From Ariolimax columbianus (taxonomy: Eukaryota; Mollusca; Gastropoda; Stylommatophora; Arionidae), in the NCBI GenBank assembly GCA_036924085.1, contig JAVGWX010000006.1:41882746-41946745 (forward strand): 64,000 bases of DNA. Direction: 5' to 3'. Below the pieces are notes generated by a model that saw only the letters and a program-made list of their open reading frames with translations, had not been told where the DNA came from and searched no databases. Made by a program: the position numbers and the translations under genes. This document shows, piece by piece, positions 33,632 through 43,654 of the stretch. Position 1 is the first letter of the stretch, and each line of letters opens with the position of its first letter.

Positions 33632-34535
33632 CGTCTGGTCAAGCAAAATATACTGATCAGACATGTTAGTCAGGGTCAAGCAAAATATACTGATCAGACA
33701 TGTTAGTCATGGTCAAGCAAAATATACTGATCAGACATGTTAGTCAGGGTCAGGCAAAATATACTGATCAGACATGTTAGTCATGGTCAAGCAAAATATA
33801 CTGATCAGACATGTTAGTCAGGGTCAAGCAAAATATACTGATCAGACATGTTAGTCAGGGTCAAACAAAATATACTGATCAAACATGTTAGTCAGGGCAA
33901 GCAAAATATACTGATCAGACATGCTAGTCAGGGTCAGGCAAAACGTACTGATCAGACATGTTAGTCAGGGTCAAACAAAATATACTGATCAAACATGTTA
34001 GTCAGGGCAAGCAAAATATACTGATCAGACATGCTAGTCAGGGTCAGGCAAAACGTACTGATCAGACATGTTAGTCAGGGTCAAGCAAAATATACTGATC
34101 AGACATGTTAGTCAGGGTCAAGCAAAATATACTGATCAGACATGCTAGTCAGGGTCAGGCAAAACGTACTGATCAGACATGTTAGTCAGGGTCAAGCAAA
34201 ATATACTGATCAGACATGTAAGTCAGGGTCAGGCAAAACATACTAGCCAAAACCATCACCTTGGCTTCATAGTAGTCCTCCCTGGAAACCGGGTGTTTTC
34301 ATGGCAGCCTGGGTAACGTGGTGAGTGATGGATCGACGTGATCCTCGTCCTAGTGAGTGACACGTAGATGAAGCAAAGTATAGGACAACCGCCTGAAGGA
34401 CCCTTGTCAACCCTCATCAGCACGCTCGGTATGTGAGGAAAGCTACTGCAACCCGCCACATAACGTCCTTTTCAGGGACCACAAATGAGTAACCTACTAA
34501 TTGTAGGCATTCGCAAGCAACAACAACCACGCAAG
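33632..34535 (+). mobile_element. SINE B copy with ~16-unit 37-bp head array
   Basis: The array (33632-34242) repeats agcaaaatatactgatcag plus acatgttagtcagggtc every 36-37 bp. A three-unit block of about 110 bp is itself duplicated (33863-33972, 33973-34082). The body follows (aaccatcaccttggcttc, gttttcatggcagcctggg, gtgagtgacacgtagatgaag, cgtccttttcaggg) and ends in a caacaacaac tail at about 34530. In the reverse complement the unit aligns with the array at 19067-19673. Confidence 0.93.
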
Positions 34536-34734
34536 TCACCCATTTCAGCGGACAGGGCAAAAGGAAAAGATTGTCCGTACGGCTGAACAGAGAGATTGGT
34601 CTTCATCAAGTGTGATAGACGAACATCAGCGATGGCGTAGAATCACCACGAGGAATGTCGGATCTACAAGGCTTGGAGAAAAGGTAGTGTGCAAAAAGAC
34701 AAAATAACTGACACCCATATGTCTAACCCTTATG

Positions 34735-34862
34735 TTGTATGTTGCATATGTGGAAAGAAACTATAGTCACCTCCGGACTCACCTGTGAGGTGCAAAACAA
34801 CATGTCTGACTGCTCTTGTCATTATCTCTCGCGACAGACGGCTATTATTATTAGAAAGCTGA
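34735..34862 (+). mobile_element. LINE 3' end fragment (zinc-finger-like terminus)
   Basis: The sequence tgttgcatatgtggaaag to ggctattatta is the same, in opposite orientation, as 62440-62585. There it follows a LINE C-terminus and encodes a C-x2-C finger-like tail. Confidence 0.6.
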
Positions 34863-35499
34863 CGTTGAACTCATCTCTCCATCAACAAACATGCAATGCC
34901 CAACATCAACCGCCATATCCCGATAACAAAAAGATCAATATGATGTATTATTAAGTTTTAAAACAGCTGGCTTTAATTTTTTGTTTTTAAATGCACTCCC
35001 AAAGAAAGATGTTGATTCGGCATTTTCAAACAAGTATAAACGTTGTTTCTCTTATAATTTCCTTTTGTTTTTCTTAAAATAACTTTTACGTGTGTCAACA
35101 TTTGGTTATTTGTTTAGAGAATCGACATCTGAGGATATAGATAACTTTGTGAAACTATTGCAGAATACCAGGACGTCAACAAAAGCAATCATTTTGAACC
35201 TGTGTTTTTCCCGTGGCAGCATACGGCTGCGAAACATGGACAGTTACCCTAATCTCAAGAAAGAGAATCGAGTCCTTAGAGTCGAAATGTCATAAAGAAG
35301 TCCTCAGAATACAATGGACCGAAAAAAGAAGAATGCAGACATTCGACAAGTGTTGGGCTTAGAGGAATACTGGTTCATAAATTTCATCGTGATAAAAAAA
35401 GGAAGTCTCAAGTAGGCTCTTGTCATTAATGTCTGATTATAAGTCGATGCGACTTTGATTAATGTCTGATTATAAGTCGATGCGACCTTGCAGTAGCAA

Positions 35500-35795
35500 C
35501 TCTCTACTGAATTTTGGGTTTTCCTTTTCCTTGCGACGTTGTCTTTTCACTTCTTTGTGTTGCATGAACTTATTTTTACCCAGCCTGATGTGACTATTCA
35601 GGTTGCATCTCCATTTAGATTGGTTTGCAGCCATGTCTTCCCAAGATGTCAGATTCAAATCCAGTGCCTTTATATCCCGTTTGTATGCTGTGTTCGGCCA
35701 GCTGTTATTTTACTACACACCAGCTGCCAATGGGAAATATCTTTGGAAATGCGACCGTCTTCATTACGACGAACATGATCTAGCCATCGCAGTAA
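35500..35795 (-). mobile_element. LINE C-terminus fragment, antisense, nested in RTE
   Basis: It resembles 23040-23230 (tcttcccaagatgtcagattc, ttatttttacccagcctgatg), the minus-strand end of the KDVCKHDLKA family. A ~37-bp direct duplication (attataagtcgatgcgac) lies just outside at 35439-35490. Confidence 0.6.
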
Positions 35796-35837
35796 AAAAT
35801 TGAAATACTTTGGTCACATCGGAAGACAACTTTTTTG

Positions 35838-36055
35838 GGGGAGTGTTTTTTATTTTTGCATTCGCCTTATTTCACTATTCCTCATTACGCCTGTCGGCCC
35901 AGAGTATCCGACTTCGGCATGCATTTTATGTTAGGGTCATCTTCCCCGTGCATTTTCTAAGGGTTTGCTTCCCCGGGGTTACTGCCAGTGCTGTGATGGG
36001 GAGCGAATCCAGCACTTTCGAATTGTGAGCCGTGTCACTTAACCACTAGGCAAGA
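35838..36055 (-). mobile_element. tRNA-derived SINE, antisense, nested in RTE
   Basis: Same family as 21860-22128: gtgagccgtgtcacttaacc, tgatggggagcgaatccagc and tctaagggtttgcttcccc are collinear, including the B box in reverse complement. Confidence 0.85.
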
Positions 36056-36460
36056 CTCTGGAGCAGACTGGAGCTTTGGTAAGAGATCTAGTTTCGTTCA
36101 GACGGACTATTGTGGGAGCGACGTTCAACAAAGAACAAGCTAAATGATGAATAGATAGCTGTATCTGAAAGTCTTCGAAACCTTCATAGTGACACTAAAT
36201 TGTACGATTTTTAAAAAGTCGATGATTGTTCATGTCAGTCTTCAAACCACTAATCAAACATCTCTGGAAAGTTACAGTTGATAAATGCATTTAATATTTG
36301 ATTAGCGGTTGTACCACAGCATCTTGCTCCAAGATATAATGGTTTGAACACTTTCAATGATGTAAAATTCGCGTTGTTAATGAGTCTTATATATGTGGCC
36401 GCTATACATCAGCAGTGCAGGCCATTTGATAAATGGAAAATATACAAATATAGGGAGGAT

Positions 36461-36863
36461 AATGTCTGGTCAGGAAAAATATACTGATCAGACATGTCAG
36501 TCAGGGTCTGGCAAAATATACTGATTAGACATGTCAGTCAGGGTCTGGCAAAATATACTGATTAGACATGTCAGTCAGGGTCTGGCAAAATTAATTGGCC
36601 AAGACACCCACCTTGGCTTCCTCGCAGCCTTCCATGGAAACGGGCTGTTTTCATGGCAGCCTGGCTAACGAAGTGAGAGATCGATATGATCCCCGTAGTA
36701 GTGAGCGACACGCAAATGAAGCCAAGCATAGCACAACGTCCCGGAGGACCCCAGTCTACCTTCTTTAGCATGCTCGGTATATGAGGAAAGCTACTGCATC
36801 CCGCCACTTTAGGTCCTTTTTAGGGCGCACAAAAGAGTAAACCTATTCATTGTAGGCATTCGA

Positions 36864-36872
<9 letters not shown>
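36461..36872 (+). mobile_element. SINE B copy with three head units
   Basis: Three 37-bp units (aaaatatactgattagacatg, then tcagtcagggtctggc; 36465-36590) precede the body (cccaccttggcttcctcgc, cggcgtgctcgg-like block, aggtcctttttagggcgcac). It ends in gaaacaacaa. Confidence 0.9.

Positions 36873-36901
<29 letters not shown>
36871..36901 (+). repeat. AT microsatellite
   Basis: Pure atatat run directly following the SINE B tail. Confidence 0.95.
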
Positions 36902-36902
<1 letters not shown>

Positions 36903-37439
36903 CTGTATTTTGTGAAATTACCGAGAATCGATATAATAATAATAATACTAATAGTAAAATTAATAACCAAAATGAATACAAGTACATAAAGCCAACGGAG
37001 TGTACCACCGTAAATACTATTATTATAAGTGGGTGTACGCTTATTAAAGCCCGTGCAGAATTTACTGCTTGGGTAGATAGACAGCGCACTCACATAGCTC
37101 TTATAATTTCTAACATATTAATACATCAAATCTTAGTTTTGTAAAAGGTAGCAAGTTAGGGAATATCGATTGATTCGCCGAGTGCCGTAAACAGATGCAG
37201 CCTACATGAAGCCGGGGGTCTGACCTTTAAGGTCACCAAGAGAGACAATTACGCGGGGAAAATATTATATTTTGTATCTTGCAATTGAGTGGGATAAATG
37301 AAATGACGGAAATTGGGCGGGTAAGTGCGACACTGGTCCTGAAATATTAGGTGCCAAAGAAAAATGTATAGGTCCAATGGTGACACGACGCCCGTGATTT
37401 GTAGTGCCCTGTTTTATGATATACTTCAAAGATTCATGA

Positions 37440-37860
37440 ATTCAGAACCTTTTAGCTCTCCGTGTAGAAAATGTCTTCAACAAATTCACACCAATTTCTC
37501 ATGTCCTGTGCTATCCATTCCACTGTTGTCAACATTTTCTTTGTCTCCAGCTCTGTTCTCCGTGTGTGTTTTGGTCTGCGTCTACTTCTTTTGCTTAGTG
37601 AATTCAAGAAAAAAGATTGTTTTATAATTATATCAGCTGGTTTCCTTAATGTGTCCAACTCAAGTTCTTTCTCCTCTCTTCATATTCCAGTGATATCTGT
37701 TTGCTTCTTTGCATCAGTTGCACATTAGTACTATTATCGTCACATTCTCCATTCCTCTGCAGGCATTCATTTATCAAAATCGGTTTCATATCTACTGTTG
37801 TTTTTTGTTGGTATCCGTGTTTCAGAGCCATGCGATAACACACATTTTGCACTGCCTTGA
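37440..37860 (-). mobile_element. Possible LINE C-terminus, antisense
   Basis: Two overlapping minus frames (LKHGYQQKTTVDMKPILI and SKRSRRRPKHTRRTELETKK, then MRNWCEF) weakly fit the G-R-P-x-x-T-W ... W tail of RTE-like elements. No stronger evidence. Confidence 0.35.
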
Positions 37861-38021
37861 TGATTTTTACTTTTGTTTTTAGACTTAATTACTTGATATT
37901 ACCACACTATCCCCTGTGTAATGAAAGCCCCTGTCGCTTTTAAAAATTCTCATTTTGATATATTTATCTGTTCCTTCAAGTAGTAGTAGCAGTAGTAGTA
38001 TTGCTATCAAGGTATATGCAG

Positions 38022-38395
38022 TATCCTACGGGATCAAGACGCTGAGTAGCGCATGAGCTGCAGCGATCAGCGACTCATAGCTGACTGCTAGAGGGCCTGC
38101 GAACCAGGGCTGCCAAGACACTTCTACAGCTCCACGCGGTGATCCTGAATAACAGGCTGCAATAAAGCAGACTGGCTAAGTAGAAGGAATCGAAGAGGGA
38201 AGGCAACCCAGTACTCAAAAATGCCTGCTGAAGTCAGATTTGGCGGACCGAAAGGTACAAATATCGCAGTCAAGCTGTAAACCATGACACAACGCATTCC
38301 GTTCTCCGGACTACATCCTGCTACTTGCAAAGCCCTTTTCAGGACTTGGCAGCAGGAGATTGAGAACGAGCGAAGAAGAAGAATAAGAAGTATTC
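38022..38395 (+). mobile_element. SINE A copy, full order
   Basis: Begins gggatcaagacgctgagtag and has gactcatagctgactgctag, gatcctgaataacaggctgc, ccgaaaggtacaaatatcgc and ggagattgagaacgagcg, ending in a gaagaagaataag tail. A match to the SINE A order throughout. Confidence 0.92.
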
Positions 38396-38599
38396 TACAC
38401 CTTGTTGGAGTGTGTCTCCCAACACAATTTAATTGTCGTTAGTTCCATTTATTATAATAATCGTTGTTTTCTCTGTGTATTCTCTCCAAAATTATGTAAC
38501 CTCTCATCACGTACAGAAGTATCCCACCTCTATGACATGACACGGTGTCAATTTTGAAACACATAAACTGGTTTGTCTAAGAATCATGCTCGGAAAATA

Positions 38600-40281
38600 T
38601 TCATGAAAGCGAACTCGCGTTCATAGATAGCACAGGTAAAATAATAAGAGAAAATAAGGAGGCAGCTAATCTACTAAATCAATACTTTGGCTCAGTCTTC
38701 ACACAAGAAAATTACTCCAAGATCCCAGACATTTTCAAATGTGAAATTGATTTAGTGCGATTAAAATCAATCTGTATTAAGGAGGAAATGTTTGTTTTTT
38801 TAAATTTGAGGGGTTAAAAGTGGATAAATGTCCAGGTCAAGATGGTATCCATTCAAAATTTATATTTGAAATTAGAGACCAATTAGCAAAACCATTGGCT
38901 ATATTATGTTCTAAATTATTCGCAAAAGGAATTGTTCCAAGAGATTGGAAAGATGCAGGAGTGATCCCCTTATTCAAAAAGGGAAAGAAATCAGATCCAT
39001 AAAATTATAGACCGGTGAGTTTAACAAGCATAGTCTGTAAATTGTTAGTCAATTATAAAAGAAAACATTGTAATGCATTTAGATAGGTTTAATCTAATCA
39101 GAAATAGTCAGCATGGGTTTACTAGAGGGAGATCGTGCTTAACAAATCTATTGGAATTCATGGAGGGCGTCACTGAAATGATTAGCGGGAAACCAATGGA
39201 TCACATCTAGATCATATCTAGATTCTGCAAAGGCTTTTGATAGAGTACCTCATCGAAGATTATTTAAACAATTAAAATCACATGAAATAGGTGGGGAAGT
39301 TGCCGAATGGATTGAAAGTTGGTTAACGGGAAGAAGGCAGAAAGTGGGCATAAATGAGTACTCTGAGTATTGTGAAGTCAAAAGTGCAGTGCCACAGGGC
39401 TCGGTTTTAGGACCAATATTGTTCTTGATATATATAAACAATTTGGACATTGAAATAGGATCCAAAATCTATAGCAGAAGTGGATATATTGAGGTCGGAT
39501 TTAAATAAAATGGAGTTTAATATAGATAAATGTACAGCCACCCAGATAGGTAGACCAAAAATGGAACATAATTACAAAATGGACGAGAACAATATTAGAA
39601 TGGTCGATAAGGAAAGGGACCTAGGGCCTAGGAGTTATAATAGAGCATGTAGGTAAAGCAAGCCCAGGTAGTAGTGAATAAGGTAAATGCAATGTTAAGT
39701 ATGTTAAAAGGAAATATTAAACATAGGAGTAAGGAAGTGATTGTCAAACTGTATAAAGCATTGGTTAGACCTTGGTTGGAGTACTGTTTACAGGTGTGGA
39801 GTCCATATCGCAGAGGAGATATAAACATGCTGGAAAGGATACAAAGAAGAGCGGAAAAACTGATAGTGGAATTCCAGAATTACAGTTACGAGGAAAGACT
39901 CAGAAAAACTAGTCTACAGTGTCTAGAAAAGAGAAGAATTCGAGGTGACTTACCATAGGTTTATAAGATTATCACAGGAAAGGTTAAATTAGACTATAAC
40001 ACGTTTTTTTTCAAAATACAACCACCAACGAGAACAAGAGGGCACAGAAACAAATTAACTAAAGAAAGGTCCACATTGGATATTAGGAAATATTTTCAAA
40101 GTGGTGAATGCTTGGAATGCATTGCCCCAGGAGGTAGTGGAGGCAGGGACAGTTAATGCATTTAAGAATATATTTGATGCGCATAGCTTTTAGAGCAGAG
40201 TAATGCAAATGTAACTAGTTATATACAGACTCTGATGAGTCTTCTAAACCAGTATTAAAACGTTAAGTTAAGTTAAGTTCG
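38600..40281 (+). mobile_element. Longest CR1/L2-type LINE copy
   Basis: Frames in order encode GKIIRENKEAANLLNQYFGS, KCPGQDGIHSKFIFEI, FAKGIVPRDWKDAGVIPLFK, a RGRSCLTNLLEF block and a P-H-R-R-L-F region. Then come G-A-V-P-Q-G-S-V-L-G-P-I-L-F and LVRPWLEYCLQVWSPYRRGD. The YADD/FADD-encoding stretch is deleted at about 39470. The 3' UTR ends in ttaagttaagttaag (40263-40278). Frameshifts and the deletion make it inactive. Confidence 0.92.
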
Positions 40282-40339
40282 AATGGAATCGTTCTGGTTA
40301 AAAATAGAAGTTGGTTTGCGCTTCTTTCTTTTTGCATTT

Positions 40340-40610
40340 TTGTCTTGCTTGTGCTTTTCAGCGTCAGGTTATGAAGAGGTTTCTTGACCGGGCCCTAGTA
40401 TGTGCCTCTTACACTGACAGCTTTACTGCTTCTGTTATTTCTGCTATTCATCTTTTGCGTGGTCGGCCATTGTCTTTGTATCCATTGTATCTGTGTTCCA
40501 TTGCTTTCTATGAATACTATCTGATGTCACGTAGCCGAACCATTTGGGATGAAATGGTGTTCGTATATCAGGACACTAATGTAAACTTATTTTATTGTGC
40601 ATGTGTTTTT
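40340..40610 (-). mobile_element. LINE C-terminus fragment, antisense
   Basis: Resembles the antisense LINE at 55360-55930 (cgtcaggttatgaagaggtttc and gtggtcggccattgtctttg). On the minus strand this is the G-R-P-R-K end region of that family. Confidence 0.6.
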
Positions 40611-40679
40611 GGTTATTGATCAGAAAAGCAAAATCATCAACAAAGTCCAGATGATGAAGTTGTTGTTTAGGAGGCCGAA

Positions 40680-40888
40680 GATGGAGGAGAGCACACCAGT
40701 TAGCGACTCACAGCTGACTGCTTGCACCAGGATCACTGAACCAGATCTATCCAAGACCCTGCTCCATCTCAAATGGGCATTCCTGTAAATAGGCTGCACA
40801 TGTAGACTGGCTGATAGATTAGGGATCATAAGAGAAAGGAAAATCCAGTCCCAAAAATTTGCCGTACTGAAACAGGATGTCTCATGTC
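40680..40888 (+). mobile_element. SINE A' copy, 5' part (split by a CR1 insertion)
   Basis: Blocks gttagcgactcacagctgac, ccaagaccctgctccatctc, ataggctgcacatgtagactg and actgaaacaggatgtctc. The 3' part resumes at 41309 after a CR1-type insertion. Confidence 0.8.
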
Positions 40889-41308
40889 AAAATTTATAGT
40901 TTTTATTGTGTGGAAAGACTCAGAAAAGCCGGCCTACAGTTTCTAGAAAAGAACATAATTTGAGGTTATTTAATAAATGTTTATAAGGTATTCAAGGAAA
41001 AGGATAATGCATACTATTACAAGTTTGTCTTTTCTCGAAATACTATCCCCTACAAGAACAGAGCGCACAGCTACACATTAACAAAAGTAAGGTACATATT
41101 AGATACTAAGGCATATTTTTTTTATTCAGGCAGTGGTGAATACTTGGAATGTATTGTAACAGGAAATAGTAGAAGTAGAGTGAATTAATAAATCAAGAAT
41201 AGATTGGGTGCGCATAGTTTTTAAATCAAGTGAAGCAAAAGAAACTGGTTGTATACAGAATCTGCAGTTTTCTAAACCAGTATAAAGAAGTTAAGTTAAG
41301 AAAGTCAC
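40889..41308 (+). mobile_element. CR1/L2-type LINE 3' end inserted in SINE A'
   Basis: The family 3' end is recognisable (ctcagaaaagccggcctacag, caggcagtggtgaatacttgg, ctaaaccagtataaagaagtt) and ends with aagttaagaa. The SINE is collinear on both sides. Confidence 0.85.
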
Positions 41309-41385
41309 ATATATCACACCTCGCTGTAAACTATACAATGCCGTAACACAAACGTAATTCTCAGGAATGAACGACGACGGTAAAG
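41309..41385 (+). mobile_element. SINE A' copy, 3' part
   Basis: Continues with cgctgtaaactatacaatgc and aggaatgaacgacgacgg, the 3' block of the interrupted copy. Confidence 0.75.
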
Positions 41386-41389
41386 AGGG

Positions 41390-43420
41390 TGTTTTATCAA
41401 TTTCCATTGCATTCCATTTTTTATTTAGTTGACGCTATCTTCATAAACCAGTTAATTGCCAATCAGAAAAGAGCTGATGATCGGTTCCCGGCCACACTCT
41501 AGTTCTTATCTCAAAGGGCTCAGAAAGATGATCATCGTAGAGAATAATACATTTCTAATCTTCATACGCTTACTTGATTATGTTGGCGAACTTCAGGGGC
41601 ATTCCTTAGTGGGGAACGTTCAACGTGATTCTCTGTCTAAGAGGTCAGATGCGTTTTTAAAGTCCTCAAATGCGTTATGAAGCAGTGACTTCCATTCCAC
41701 TCTTTGTTCAACTATTTTTCTCAGTGTAATTGTCTGGTTCTCAATTATTCCAGTTTTTCCCTGAGCTGTTTGTGTATGAACTATTTTAATCTCTATATAA
41801 TTATTATGGTCAGTATTTTTCCAGATACATATACTGGTATTAACATTATTTTTCTAAGCAAAAAAAAAAAGCAGATGATAAATAGAATCTTCATCACTAT
41901 CCTGTGCTACCAATGCCAGACTTGGTCATTGAATAGGGCTCAGTAATATCTTGCCATCTCCTTTTATCTAAGAAATTGTGATGATTAGTGTAAAATTCTT
42001 CGTTCATTTAATCGTTTTTTGTCATAGAGTGGTGTAAACCATTGGATAATTCGTATTTGTATTTTCTCTTTGGCAAAATTGAAAGTAGCTGGTATCATTC
42101 TGGGATACCACTGCCTCCCATTCTATAAGTGCCTTTAACGTCTCTTTTGATTGCATTAGGAAATTACCTTTACTGTGGCGTGTGCCTTTTAAAGCGTACA
42201 TTGGGCCAAATATTTTTACAGCGGGTACTACTCGGGTGTGTAGCTAGCTATAAGTTGTTAAAAGAGTGAAGTAGTTAGGATTTCTCTCTGATGTTATGGA
42301 GAGCGGGTTTCAACCCGAAAGGTCTAAATTGATTTTTTTTTGCAATTGGGGAGGATATTTACTGCACACTACATTGAAACTGTCGAAGCAAATGGCCTTT
42401 TTTTCTCAACATATAAATCCCTACCCCCTTCTCTGTTGTTTAGACAAACGTCGTTGTTGTTGGAAGCCATCCGTATTTAGTGAATTTCTTTGGTCACCGG
42501 TTACAGTGACTTTTCTTCCATCCCGAGTCGTACTTGAAAAGGAGGACTGTAGTGCAATATGAGGCCCATCAGTTAGCTTACAAATGTGGGGATTACAACG
42601 TCGATCCCCACCTCATTAGTTAGACGTATGTGAGACAGCCGTTGCAGCAGCGATATGTGGAAATGAGGTGGTATCTTGCTGAGTTCTTCACCCTTGGTAA
42701 TGCTCCAGTTGTACTGGACTACAGTGGCTTTCCTGATAATCTACAATCGCACTGGGACATGTGTACCTGGGCCGTCCTGTCTGTAGTGCAATGTCGGCCT
42801 TTTCAAAAGTGTATCACCTATTGGGATCACAGCATCTGTGGTCAGGTTTGCACGTGTACGGCAATGACGCGAACCGTGACTAATTCAAGGGACTCTGACG
42901 CAAGTCTTGGCGCCGGTTTTGACAGCTTAACCAGCATGCCATCTTTCACTATTAGCTTTCACTTCCTTAATAACAATACAAAGACACCCATAACTAGTTA
43001 AACGTCTCTCAATCTTGTCACCGATGAGAAAGCGGCAGATGGCACGCGTTGACTTTTAACAAATGATACATTTACACAATTCGCCCTGTTCATGTGAGTC
43101 CAATTATTCTGGTTTATTTCCCCCATGTTAATTCATCGTTCTAAATACAGAGTACGACTGACAATAAAAAAAAGAATATGTTAATAGCGGGAACTATATA
43201 TTCTATTCTACATTTGGAATAATACCCAATAACAAAAGTATACTTCTGCAAACACTTTTAATAATATCGCATGTACGTACATTACATCACTGAGTTGTCA
43301 TGGTAAATTCTTGATAATGCGTGACGAGCAGAAGTAAAATTATAGATCAATGATGATTGAAGAGCTCAAACGGTTAACACACAGTTAAAAGAGGAGAGTT
43401 GATGGTTTGATATGTTAAGA
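41390..43420. other. Intron sequence with no recognised feature
   Basis: Several 60-120 codon open frames occur (for example 42630-43001), but none shows a family motif or a convincing splice context. Confidence 0.45.
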
Positions 43421-43423
43421 CGG

Positions 43424-43654
43424 GATCAAGATGCTGGGCAGTGCTGGAGCTGCGGCTGTGTGCGACCCAAAGCTGACTACTAGCGTCAGGGCCAGCGAGC
43501 CAGAGCTGCCAAGACCGTTTTACACTTCTATGCGGTGGTCATTCATTACAGGCTATAACTGAGCAGTCTGGCCTAAGAAAAAGGGATCGACGAGGGAAGG
43601 CTAACCCGGTCTCCGAAAATGCCTCCTGAAGTTGGATGTGTCGGACCGAAAGGT
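43424..43654 (+). mobile_element. SINE A copy, 5' part (split by RNase H LINE)
   Basis: Runs from gggatcaagatgctgggcag through cagagctgccaagaccg to gttggatgtgtcggaccg, ending in ggaccgaaaggt (43643-43654), the left target-site duplication of the LINE. It continues at 46441. Confidence 0.9.

Larger units (their letters stand above)
35140..36150 (+). mobile_element. RTE copy split by later insertions
   Basis: The left part (to about 35400) encodes the R-I-E-S-L-E-S-K-C-H region and the F-R-Q-V-L-G-L-E-E-Y-W-F-I-N block. A short middle piece (gaaatactttggtcacatcgg, 35798-35820) and the end (36056-36150, gtgggagcgacgttcaacaa) match the RTE at 24.1-26.8 kb. Between them lie an antisense LINE piece and an antisense SINE. 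Confidence 0.75.
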
